Source: an uncultured Clostridia bacterium
GTDB lineage: Bacteria > Bacillota > Clostridia > Christensenellales > Pumilibacteraceae
Direction of reading: 5' to 3'
NCBI GenBank assembly: GCA_934247335.1
Contig: CAKQJJ010000089.1
Location: forward strand, 1-6,089
Length of the DNA: 6,089 nucleotides
Position numbers and translations under genes: made by a program. Of the stretch, positions 1 to 4,908 are shown piece by piece. The stretch's first letter is position 1. Each line of letters opens with the position of its first letter. Under the pieces are notes generated by a model. It made no database searches, was not told the origin of the DNA, and worked only from the letters and a program-made list of their open reading frames with translations.

Positions 1-50
1 GTGCTGATGCGTCCAGACTTGAACTGGTGACCTCTTCGTTACCAACGAAG
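1..50 (-). tRNA. tRNA-Thr(GGU)-like 3' half, incomplete or degenerate
   Basis: Read on the minus strand, 34-50 form a perfect anticodon stem-loop: stem CTTCG/CGAAG, loop TTGGTAA, anticodon GGU at 43-41, U before it and A after it. A five-base variable loop (AGGTC) follows, then a T-arm at 27-13 with stem CCAG/CTGG and loop TTCAAGT. The CATCAGC acceptor strand (9-3), an A discriminator and the first base of a CCA tail end at the window edge. Two things are wrong for a working tRNA. Two extra bases sit between T-stem and acceptor strand. The sequence that should hold the 5' acceptor strand and D-arm (51-77) has no GCTGATG and only a poor D-arm-like GCC/GGC pairing. It could be a tRNA pseudogene, the tRNA-derived edge of an integrated element, or an assembly break. 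The tRNA resemblance is seen directly; the cause is inferred. Confidence 0.45.
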
Positions 51-120
51 TAGTCGCCCGCCGTCGGCTTGTCCAATAAGAAACCCGATGAGCAGCCTAT
101 CTTCGAAGGATCCCCCGTGA

Positions 121-130
121 GTGACGTCAC
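121..130. repeat. 10-bp perfect palindrome in the featureless stretch before the ATPase fragment
   Basis: GTGACGTCAC reads the same on both strands. It lies in the 51-139 stretch, where I see no gene, promoter or RNA structure. A palindrome of this length can arise by chance, and no second nearby copy supports an operator. Confidence 0.3.
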
Positions 131-499
131 GACGGCGGAATGCTCGCCACGCTCGCCGCTCAGGGTAAAACGCCGCTTCTTTTTGCCAAAAACGGGGAGC
201 TCGTGGGCATCATCGCCGTCGCCGACGAGGTAAAGCCCACGAGCGCCGAGGCAATCCGAGCGCTCGCGAGTCTGGGCACTCGCTCCGTGATGCTCACCGG
301 CGACAACGCCGTCACCGCGCAGGCGATTGCGCGCACGGTGGAAATCGATGAAGCCTCCGTTGTCGCAGACGTGATGCCCGCCGACAAAGAGCGCCATGTG
401 CGCGAACTGCAGAAAGCGGGCCGCTGCGTTGCCATGGTGGGCGACGGAATCAATGACTCCCCCGCCCTCGCCCGCGCCGATGGGATCGGCGCTTCCTGA
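125..499 (+). pseudogene. P1B-type metal-transporting ATPase fragment, both ends missing
   Basis: This frame, open from 125 with the first ATG at 140 and a TGA at 497-499, encodes a piece of the cytoplasmic catalytic part of a heavy-metal P-type ATPase (copper, silver, zinc or cadmium export). Numbered from the ATG, it shows GKTPLLFA, the AVADEVKPTS stretch, the TGDN motif (53-56), PADKE (80-84) and the hinge GDGIND (101-106). These belong to the second half of the P-domain. Absent are the N-terminal metal-binding domain, the transmembrane helices including the CPC-type metal site, the DKTGT phosphorylation loop, the N-domain and the last helices, so only about 119 of a usual 600-850 residues remain and it cannot pump ions. 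Near the 3' end the usual ADVGIAIGAGTD region reads ADGIGAS then stop, as if nine bases were lost in frame before homology ends. No Shine-Dalgarno site precedes the ATG, and TGA blocks the frame at 122-124. GC is high, like the start of the next gene. Confidence 0.75.
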
Positions 500-503
500 G
501 GGC

Positions 504-532
504 TTGCGCGGGCGGCAAAGATACGATATAAT
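504..532 (+). promoter_or_regulatory. Sigma-A-type promoter for the rRNA methyltransferase gene
   Basis: A perfect TATAAT (527-532) lies 17 bases after TTGCGC (504-509), which matches three of six bases of the -35 consensus. The predicted start near 539 gives a leader of about 30 bases, with GGAGG at 558-562 six bases before the ATG at 569. It sits directly behind the broken ATPase frame, so the methyltransferase gene can be expressed independently of that remnant. Confidence 0.6.
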
Positions 533-568
533 GAGTGTGAGATCAGAACATCATTTCGGAGGTTTTTC

Positions 569-1870
569 ATGCTGCCTGCTGTCTTTGCCGATCGGATGCG
601 CCGCCTGCTGGGCGCGGAATTCGACGCGTTTCTCGCGGCCTACGACCGTCCGCGCAACACCGCCCTGCGGCGCAACCCCGCGCTGACTGGTCCGGCGCTG
701 CCGCAGTTCTGCGGCGAACGCGTCGCTTGGGAGCCGAACGGCTTCTATCTGCTGCCGGACACGCGTCCGGGGCTTTCGCCCCTGCATGACGCCGGGCTGT
801 TTTATTTGCAAGAGCCGAGCGCCATGGCGCCCGCGCGCCTGCTGGACGCGCAGCCGGGGGAGCGCGTGCTCGATCTTTGCGCCGCGCCGGGCGGAAAAAC
901 CATTCAGGCGGCAGGCAGAGTGCGCGAGCTTATTTCAAACGAAGTGGACGATAAACGCGCCCGCACGCTTGCCGGGAACGTGGCTCGCATGGGACTTAAA
1001 AACGTTGCCGTGTGCAGCGCTTTTCCCGATAAACTTAAAGATTATTTTCCCGAATATTTCGACGCCGTGATATGCGACGTGCCGTGTTCGGGAGAGGGCA
1101 TGCTGAGAAAGGAGCAGCAAGCCGCGCTTAATTGGAGCGAGGAAAACGTGCTGGGCTGCGCGGCGCGCCAGAGAGAAATACTTATTTCCGCAGATAAAAT
1201 GCTGCGCCCGGGCGGCAAGCTTATTTATTCCACTTGCACTTTCGCTCCGGAAGAGGACGAAAATCAGATTGAATTTCTCGTAAAAGAGCTTGGTTACGAG
1301 CTTTTCCCGCCGGACGACTGCGTTTTGCCGTATTCGTCCGCAGGAATTGCCGAGGGCGGGCTTAACCCCGGATATATGAGAAGAGTATATCCGCATCACG
1401 GCGTGGGAGAAGGGCAGTTTTTCGCAATTCTTCGCAAAGACGGCGAAGATTTTGCCCGCAAACAGTTCAAAAGCGTTAAATGCGAAAAAATAAAGGCGGC
1501 GGAAGAGTTTTTCGATAAATTCACGACCGAAAAACCCGCTTATTTTGCGCTCGGCGACAATATCATCATGCCGTCGGTCGCGCTCCCAAAGCCTATGCCG
1601 TACATGCTGACGCGCGGCATAAAGCTTGGCGAAATAACCGGCAATCGCTTCGTGCCTTCTCACGAGATGTTTTCTTCGCTGTGGAACAAAGTTAAAAACG
1701 GCGTAGAAGTCGATCTTCCGACAGCAATGAAATATCTGCGCGGCGAAGAAATTCTGTGCGACGAAAAAGGCTGGTGCGTCGTTTCGTATAAAGGCGTTCC
1801 GCTCGGCGGCGGAAAAGCGTCGGACGGCGTGCTTAAAAATCATTATCCCAAGGGCTTGCGTAACGTATAA
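569..1870 (+). CDS. rsmF: 16S rRNA (cytosine-5-)-methyltransferase, RsmF/NOP2 family
   Basis: This 433-residue cytoplasmic enzyme should transfer a methyl group from S-adenosylmethionine to carbon 5 of a 16S rRNA cytosine. E. coli RsmF acts on C1407; the target here is inferred. After an N-terminal RNA-binding part, the SAM-binding motif DLCAAPGGKT is at 102-111 and the acidic SNE at 123-125. The two cysteine motifs are PCSGEG (C173) and STCTF (C223, the expected nucleophile). A C-terminal PUA-like region ends in NHYPKGLR. The ATG at 569 is supported by GGAGG at 558-562 and a promoter at 504-532. Length is normal for Firmicute RsmF (about 430-460). The spacing between GGKT and SNE looks about three residues shorter than in E. 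coli RsmF. At this point (about 905-930) codon style also changes: CTG is 12 of 17 leucines before it and about 7 of 27 after it, where CTT dominates. The gene may be a mosaic or an assembly join, though the frame is intact. The family is certain, the exact target less so. Confidence 0.9.
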   Translation: MLPAVFADRMRRLLGAEFDAFLAAYDRPRNTALRRNPALTGPALPQFCGERVAWEPNGFYLLPDTRPGLSPLHDAGLFYLQEPSAMAPARLLDAQPGERVLDLCAAPGGKTIQAAGRVRELISNEVDDKRARTLAGNVARMGLKNVAVCSAFPDKLKDYFPEYFDAVICDVPCSGEGMLRKEQQAALNWSEENVLGCAARQREILISADKMLRPGGKLIYSTCTFAPEEDENQIEFLVKELGYELFPPDDCVLPYSSAGIAEGGLNPGYMRRVYPHHGVGEGQFFAILRKDGEDFARKQFKSVKCEKIKAAEEFFDKFTTEKPAYFALGDNIIMPSVALPKPMPYMLTRGIKLGEITGNRFVPSHEMFSSLWNKVKNGVEVDLPTAMKYLRGEEILCDEKGWCVVSYKGVPLGGGKASDGVLKNHYPKGLRNV

Positions 1871-1899
1871 AAAATCGGAAAAACGCGCATACTTGTTTT

Positions 1900-2031
1900 A
1901 TGAAAAACAAGCTTAAAAGCATTTGCGAAAAAATTAAAAACGCGTTTAAGAGCAAAACAGACCCGGACGGAAGTTATACCGGCAACGCCGAAAACGGCGA
2001 CAAACCCACTCAGGACGCCGACGATTTGTAA
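1900..2031 (+). CDS. Possible 43-residue small protein, unknown function
   Basis: This small ORF begins 29 bases after rsmF and ends before a strong terminator, so it would share the rsmF transcript. The first 19 residues (MKNKLKSICEKIKNAFKSK) are lysine-rich and can form an amphipathic helix. The rest (DPDGSYTGNAENGDKPTQDA, then DDL) is acidic and probably disordered. There is no signal peptide or membrane segment. In its favour: it fills the gap between rsmF and the terminator, its codons match the neighbours, and it has a sensible charge layout. Against it: no Shine-Dalgarno sequence precedes the ATG and I recognise no family. It may be a translated 3' extension of the rsmF message or a chance frame. 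Confidence 0.45.
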   Translation: MKNKLKSICEKIKNAFKSKTDPDGSYTGNAENGDKPTQDADDL

Positions 2032-2053
2032 CAAAATATATAATAAAGACGGC

Positions 2054-2088
2054 AAAAACGGCTAATCGCTTGATTAAAGCCGTTTTTT
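2054..2088 (+). terminator. Rho-independent terminator after rsmF and the small ORF
   Basis: ACGGCT (2058-2063) pairs with AGCCGT (2078-2083). Inside it AATC (2064-2067) pairs with GATT (2072-2075) around a GCTT loop, with two unpaired A at 2076-2077. Six T follow (2083-2088), and the A run at 2054-2058 can extend the stem. Its 3' arm overlaps the next promoter, so ending one transcript and starting the next share the same bases. Confidence 0.8.
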
Positions 2089-2098
2089 GTGTTATAAT
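2070..2098 (+). promoter_or_regulatory. Extended -10 promoter with its start site on the next ATG
   Basis: TTGATT (2070-2075) is 17 bases from a perfect TATAAT (2093-2098), which carries an upstream TG (2090-2091) as an extended -10. The -35 box lies inside the terminator hairpin. By usual spacing transcription starts about seven bases after the -10, at or next to 2105, which is the A of the ATG of the membrane protein gene. The elements are the same as those of the ppdK promoter (TTGATT, 17-base gap, TGnTATAAT). Confidence 0.7.
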
Positions 2099-2104
2099 TT
2101 TATT

Positions 2105-2500
2105 ATGAAAGACGTTACGAGAAGAATAATAGCGTGGATAGGTCTGGTTTTCATGACGGCGTTTATCGCGCTTATGATAACCAGCTTTTTCAACGCCGAC
2201 TTGTTGTGGGGCAGAATTGTGTACGTTGCGCTTGCCTGCCTTATCGTGGGACTCGTGCTTTTTGCCATGATTTATTTCGACAATAAAGAGCGCCGCGCCA
2301 AACAGCAAGCCGAAGACGAAGAAAAGGCTCGCCGTGCCGAAAATAAGCGTAAGCGCGAGCAGAATCAGGCGAAAATCGCCGAGCAAAACGCAAAAGAACA
2401 AAGCGAGGAGAACCCCGACGGAGCAAGCGAAAACGCTCCTCAACCGGATAGCGAGCCAGCCGAGCAAAAGGCTTTGGACGACGATAAAGCGGATAAATAG
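2105..2500 (+). CDS. Small membrane protein with two helices and a charged cytoplasmic tail, unknown function
   Basis: This 131-residue protein has two predicted membrane helices (about 8-28 and 37-58) joined by a short loop containing NADLLWG. A long, very hydrophilic tail follows. Residues 60-100 are rich in Lys, Arg, Glu, Gln and Ala (KERRAKQQAEDEEKARRAEN and on) and likely form a helix or coiled coil. Residues 101-131 are acidic and probably disordered. By the positive-inside rule, both termini should be cytoplasmic. A longer reading from TTG at 2087 is unlikely because it would put the -10 box inside the gene. ATG 2105 has no Shine-Dalgarno site and coincides with the predicted transcription start, so the mRNA may be leaderless. 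I recognise no family. The gene stands alone between a terminator and a convergent neighbour, so context suggests no role. Confidence 0.75.
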   Translation: MKDVTRRIIAWIGLVFMTAFIALMITSFFNADLLWGRIVYVALACLIVGLVLFAMIYFDNKERRAKQQAEDEEKARRAENKRKREQNQAKIAEQNAKEQSEENPDGASENAPQPDSEPAEQKALDDDKADK

Positions 2501-2522
2501 GGCTTTTTCAGGCGCTTTTTTT
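2486..2522 (+). terminator. Probable terminator between convergent genes
   Basis: AAAGCG (2486-2491) can pair with CGCTTT (2513-2518), and a run of seven T ends at 2522. The 21-base loop is long and the stem short, so this is weaker than the terminator at 2054. It overlaps the last codons of the plus-strand membrane gene and the end of the minus-strand gene, whose stop codons are only seven bases apart. Confidence 0.4.
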
Positions 2523-3242
2523 GCTTCTGCCGCGAATAAGAGCTGCAATCGACATTGCAAACAACAATGCCGCAAAGCATAAAAACCACACCGAAAATCC
2601 GTTTATATACGATAGCGCAAGCATAAATCCCGCCGCGGGAATAAGCCGCTTGCAGTTTTCCGCACGCACGGTCGAATCGAAAAAAGCCGCCAGCCTTTTG
2701 AAAAAGCCCGGTTTGTCTGCTTCGGGAAGCTGCCCGAGCTTTTCGATCAAGCCGCAAAACGTGCCGAAATCGATTATTTTCAGATTGTTCCCCGCTTTTT
2801 CGGCGTGAAAAACCGCGTTATCCGCAAGAGAAGAGGCAACGAGCAGCGTTTTTTTCTTTGCCGCAAGCGAGTACGCTATCGCCGCATTTGCCGCAAGCGC
2901 GTCGGGCTTTAAGTAAAAGCGGACGTCGAATTTTTCGGTTACTATTCCGGATCCCGAAAGCGTGCAATCGTATTTTTTGCGGAAAAAATCAAGAAAATAT
3001 TCCGCGGCTTCCCGGCTCGTTTTGTAATAAAAAATCGGCAGCAAATACGAATAATCGCGCGGCTTTCGTTTGCCCTCGCGCAGCTTTATCGGAAGCGCGA
3101 CCAGCGAAAACGCAAGCGCCACAGCAGCCGAATACAGCGTCGGCTTGTCCTTGATCCAAAAACTTAAAATAAAATACGCTGTGAAAAACACTGTCAAAAC
3201 GCCTAAATAGCGGTCTAAAATATCGGATATTTTTATATTCAT
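2508..3242 (-). CDS. Four-helix membrane protein with a central soluble domain, unknown function
   Basis: From ATG at 3242 this gene encodes 244 residues. Two hydrophobic helices come first (about 12-30 and 34-52), then a soluble region (53-199), two more helices (about 200-213 and 216-236) and a basic tail ending RGRSKKSA. The soluble part has alternating strand and helix patterns, such as KKTLLVASSLADNA (130-143) and LKIIDFGTFCGLIEKL (154-169). These faintly recall the end of Mrr-like restriction-endonuclease folds anchored in membranes, but I see no D-ExK catalytic set, so no nuclease role is claimed. An upstream ATG at 3290 would add 16 residues but would overlap the tsaC start codon and cover the palindrome at 3244-3255, so 3242 is preferred. 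Neither start has a Shine-Dalgarno site. It converges on the small membrane gene and diverges from tsaC. Confidence 0.7.
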   Translation of the reverse strand: MNIKISDILDRYLGVLTVFFTAYFILSFWIKDKPTLYSAAVALAFSLVALPIKLREGKRKPRDYSYLLPIFYYKTSREAAEYFLDFFRKKYDCTLSGSGIVTEKFDVRFYLKPDALAANAAIAYSLAAKKKTLLVASSLADNAVFHAEKAGNNLKIIDFGTFCGLIEKLGQLPEADKPGFFKRLAAFFDSTVRAENCKRLIPAAGFMLALSYINGFSVWFLCFAALLFAMSIAALIRGRSKKSA

Positions 3243-3243
3243 A

Positions 3244-3255
3244 CGATAATTATCG
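3244..3255. promoter_or_regulatory. 12-bp perfect palindrome with -10-like boxes on both strands
   Basis: CGATAATTATCG lies between the two divergent starts and reads identically on both strands. It carries GATAAT, a five-of-six match to the -10 consensus, on the plus strand (3245-3250) and the minus strand (3254-3249). A minus-strand start from it would fall near 3242, the ATG of the membrane gene; a plus-strand start would fall near 3257, about 32 bases before tsaC. I see no convincing -35 box or extended TG in either direction, so a regulator binding site is an equal possibility. Confidence 0.4.
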
Positions 3256-3268
3256 CCCGAAAAACGGG
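3256..3268 (+). repeat. Small inverted repeat in the tsaC leader
   Basis: CCCG (3256-3259) and CGGG (3265-3268) flank AAAAA and directly follow the 12-bp palindrome. If transcription starts near 3257, this would be a short hairpin at the 5' end of the tsaC mRNA. Four pairs are weak and could be chance. Confidence 0.3.
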
Positions 3269-3288
3269 TGTAAATACGAGAAAAATTC

Positions 3289-4293
3289 ATGAAAACAGAA
3301 ATTTTTGTTCCGACAAAAGAAAATTACGAAAAATGCGGCAAACTTATCCGCGAAGGCGAACTGGTTGCCTTTCCCACCGAAACGGTGTACGGCTTGGGCG
3401 CAAACGCACTCAACCCCGAAGCGGTTAAAAAAGTCTATCTCGCGAAAGGCAGACCGAGCGATAATCCGCTTATCGTTCACATCGCTTCGCCCGACGATAT
3501 CGACAAGGTGGCACGCTCGGTTCCGGATAAAGCAAGACTGGTAATAGAAAAATTCATGCCGGGATCGGTAACCGTCGTGATGCCCAAACGCCCCGAAATT
3601 CCCGACTGCGTAACCGGAGGACTGGACACGGTTGCCGTGCGCATGCCGATTCACCCCGTAGCGCTCGAATTTATACGCGCCTGCGGCGTTCCGATCTGCG
3701 CTCCCAGCGCAAATACGAGCACTCGCCCCAGCCCCACGCTCGCTTCGCACGTGTACGACGACCTCGGAGGAAAAATAGCCGCCATTTTAGACGGAGGAGC
3801 ATGTTCGGTGGGCGTCGAATCGACGGTAATCGACTTCGTTGGCGACACTCCGCGCCTTCTGCGCGCCGGAGGAATGCCGCTCGAACCGCTCGAAGAAGTC
3901 ATCGGCAAAATTCAGCGCGAGGTTAAAAGCGACAAGCCGCTTTGCCCCGGAATGAAATACAAACATTATGCCCCCACGTGCGACGTCACGGTGGTTATGC
4001 CGGGCGAAACGCAGCAGCAAAAAACGACGGATTTATACGACAAGCTTGTATCCGAAGGCAAAAAAACGGTTATATTATCGCTTGCCGGTCATATTCCCGT
4101 ATACGGCGACAGAAATATTTTCAACGTCGGAGCGGACAGCCGCGAATACGCCCACAACCTGTTTTCGCTTCTTCGCGAGTGCGATAAAGAGGGATTCGAC
4201 GCGGCGATTGCGGAAGGCGTAACCGACGAAGGCTACGGCTTGTCGGTAATGAACCGCGTGTGTAAGTCCGCGGGCGGAAAAATAATAGAATAA
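3289..4293 (+). CDS. tsaC: L-threonylcarbamoyladenylate synthase, Sua5/YwlC type
   Basis: The enzyme joins L-threonine, bicarbonate and ATP into threonylcarbamoyl-AMP, the first step of the t6A37 modification on tRNAs reading ANN codons. The TsaB/TsaD/TsaE proteins then transfer the group. The 334 residues match the two-domain Sua5 form. The catalytic YrdC-like domain (about 8-195) shows FPTETVYGLG (28-37), KGRPSDNPLIVH (53-64) with the KxR pair K53/R55, PSAN (139-142) with the SxN pair S140/N142, and GVESTVID (175-182). The Sua5 linker PGMKYKHYAP (220-229) leads into the C-terminal domain, which ends with AEGVTDEGYGLSVMNRVCKS. Some usually conserved spots differ slightly (MPGSVT instead of the common PGPLT; PSANTSTRPS), but none is a key residue. 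The ATG at 3289 has no clear Shine-Dalgarno site. rpiB follows after 24 bases, probably in the same operon; B. subtilis also keeps ywlC and rpiB (ywlF) close together. Confidence 0.93.
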   Translation: MKTEIFVPTKENYEKCGKLIREGELVAFPTETVYGLGANALNPEAVKKVYLAKGRPSDNPLIVHIASPDDIDKVARSVPDKARLVIEKFMPGSVTVVMPKRPEIPDCVTGGLDTVAVRMPIHPVALEFIRACGVPICAPSANTSTRPSPTLASHVYDDLGGKIAAILDGGACSVGVESTVIDFVGDTPRLLRAGGMPLEPLEEVIGKIQREVKSDKPLCPGMKYKHYAPTCDVTVVMPGETQQQKTTDLYDKLVSEGKKTVILSLAGHIPVYGDRNIFNVGADSREYAHNLFSLLRECDKEGFDAAIAEGVTDEGYGLSVMNRVCKSAGGKIIE

Positions 4294-4317
4294 AATTTAC
4301 AAAAGGAGATAAACTCA

Positions 4318-4770
4318 ATGAAAATCGCTATTGCGTGCGATCACGCAGCACCGGCACTTAAAGCAAAAGTCGCCGAACACCTTAAAAGTCAGGGCTACGA
4401 AGTAATCGACTTCGGAACGAATACCGCGGATTCCGTAGACTATCCCGACTACGCCATTAAAGTAGCCGAAGCGGTTGCCGGGAAACAAGCCGACCTCGGT
4501 ATTCTCATCTGCGGAACCGGCATAGGCATGACCATTGCCGCAAACAAGGTTAAAGGCATTCGCTGCGCGCTTTGCTCGGACACTTTTTCCGCTCACGCCA
4601 CGCGCGAACACAACGACGCCAATATTCTCGCGTTCGGCGAAAGAGTGGTGGGCGAAGGACTTGCTCTCGACATCGTGGACACCTTTGTCAAAACCGAATT
4701 TTCCAACGCTCCCCGCCATATCGCAAGAATAAACAAGATTACGGCTATCGAGCAAAAATATTTCAAATAA
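4318..4770 (+). CDS. rpiB: Ribose-5-phosphate isomerase B
   Basis: RpiB interconverts ribose 5-phosphate and ribulose 5-phosphate in the non-oxidative pentose phosphate pathway, feeding nucleotide synthesis. Its 150 residues are the normal length of the RpiB/LacAB fold. Visible features are CDHA (7-10), DYPDYA (41-46), the catalytic loop GILICGTGIGM (61-71) with the base Cys65 and Thr67, and REHNDANILAFGERV (96-110) with His98 for ring opening. The intact cysteine and the DYPDYA stretch favour RpiB over the galactose-6-phosphate isomerase subunits LacA/LacB. The ATG has a strong AAGGAG at 4303-4308, nine bases upstream, unlike tsaC before it. The 24-base gap with no terminator supports co-transcription with tsaC. 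In B. subtilis the matching region also has the arginine phosphatase gene ywlE between these two; it is absent here. Confidence 0.95.
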   Translation: MKIAIACDHAAPALKAKVAEHLKSQGYEVIDFGTNTADSVDYPDYAIKVAEAVAGKQADLGILICGTGIGMTIAANKVKGIRCALCSDTFSAHATREHNDANILAFGERVVGEGLALDIVDTFVKTEFSNAPRHIARINKITAIEQKYFK

Positions 4771-4773
4771 AAA

Positions 4774-4793
4774 GCGTAAACTGCGGTTTTTTT
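4774..4793 (+). terminator. Weak terminator-like element after rpiB
   Basis: Just after the rpiB stop, AAAC (4778-4781) and GTTT (4786-4789) flank a TGCG loop and run into seven T (4787-4793). The stem is only four pairs, so transcription may end inefficiently and partly read into ppdK, which has its own promoter downstream. Confidence 0.3.
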
Positions 4794-4805
4794 GCCCCAA
4801 AACGT

Positions 4806-4834
4806 TTGATTCGGAGCAAAAATTATGCTATAAT
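4806..4834 (+). promoter_or_regulatory. Strong extended -10 promoter for ppdK
   Basis: TTGATT (4806-4811) is 17 bases from a perfect TATAAT (4829-4834) with TG at 4826-4827. The predicted start near 4841 gives a leader of about 68 bases. In that leader, TTTAAT (4886-4891) and ATTAAA (4900-4905) can pair so that the AAGGAG site (4894-4899) sits in the loop. That stem is all A-T and weak. No riboswitch fold is recognisable in the leader. Confidence 0.8.
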
Positions 4835-4908
4835 TATTAACGGCTGAGCGCTATGGCGGCGTTCAACCTTTAATACGTGAAAAAATTTAATTTAAGGAGA
4901 TTAAATAA

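Noticed and set aside
935..1843. 302-codon open frame on the minus strand opposite rsmF
   Set aside because: It is a shadow of the methyltransferase gene, with no ribosome binding site or family resemblance.
1843..2055. 70-codon hydrophobic frame on the minus strand opposite the small ORF
   Set aside because: It overlaps the rsmF end and the terminator region antisense, has no ribosome binding site, and its hydrophobicity mirrors the lysine codons of the other strand.
2087..2104. Upstream TTG start for the small membrane protein
   Set aside because: It would place the perfect TATAAT box inside the coding region, and the six added residues continue no motif.
3181..3200. TTGACA-like box on the minus strand within the membrane protein gene
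   Set aside because: It lies inside the coding region with no suitably spaced -10 element.
4853..4873. Six-residue leader peptide frame in the ppdK leader
   Set aside because: It has no ribosome binding site, no regulatory codon run, and no alternative hairpins suggesting attenuation.
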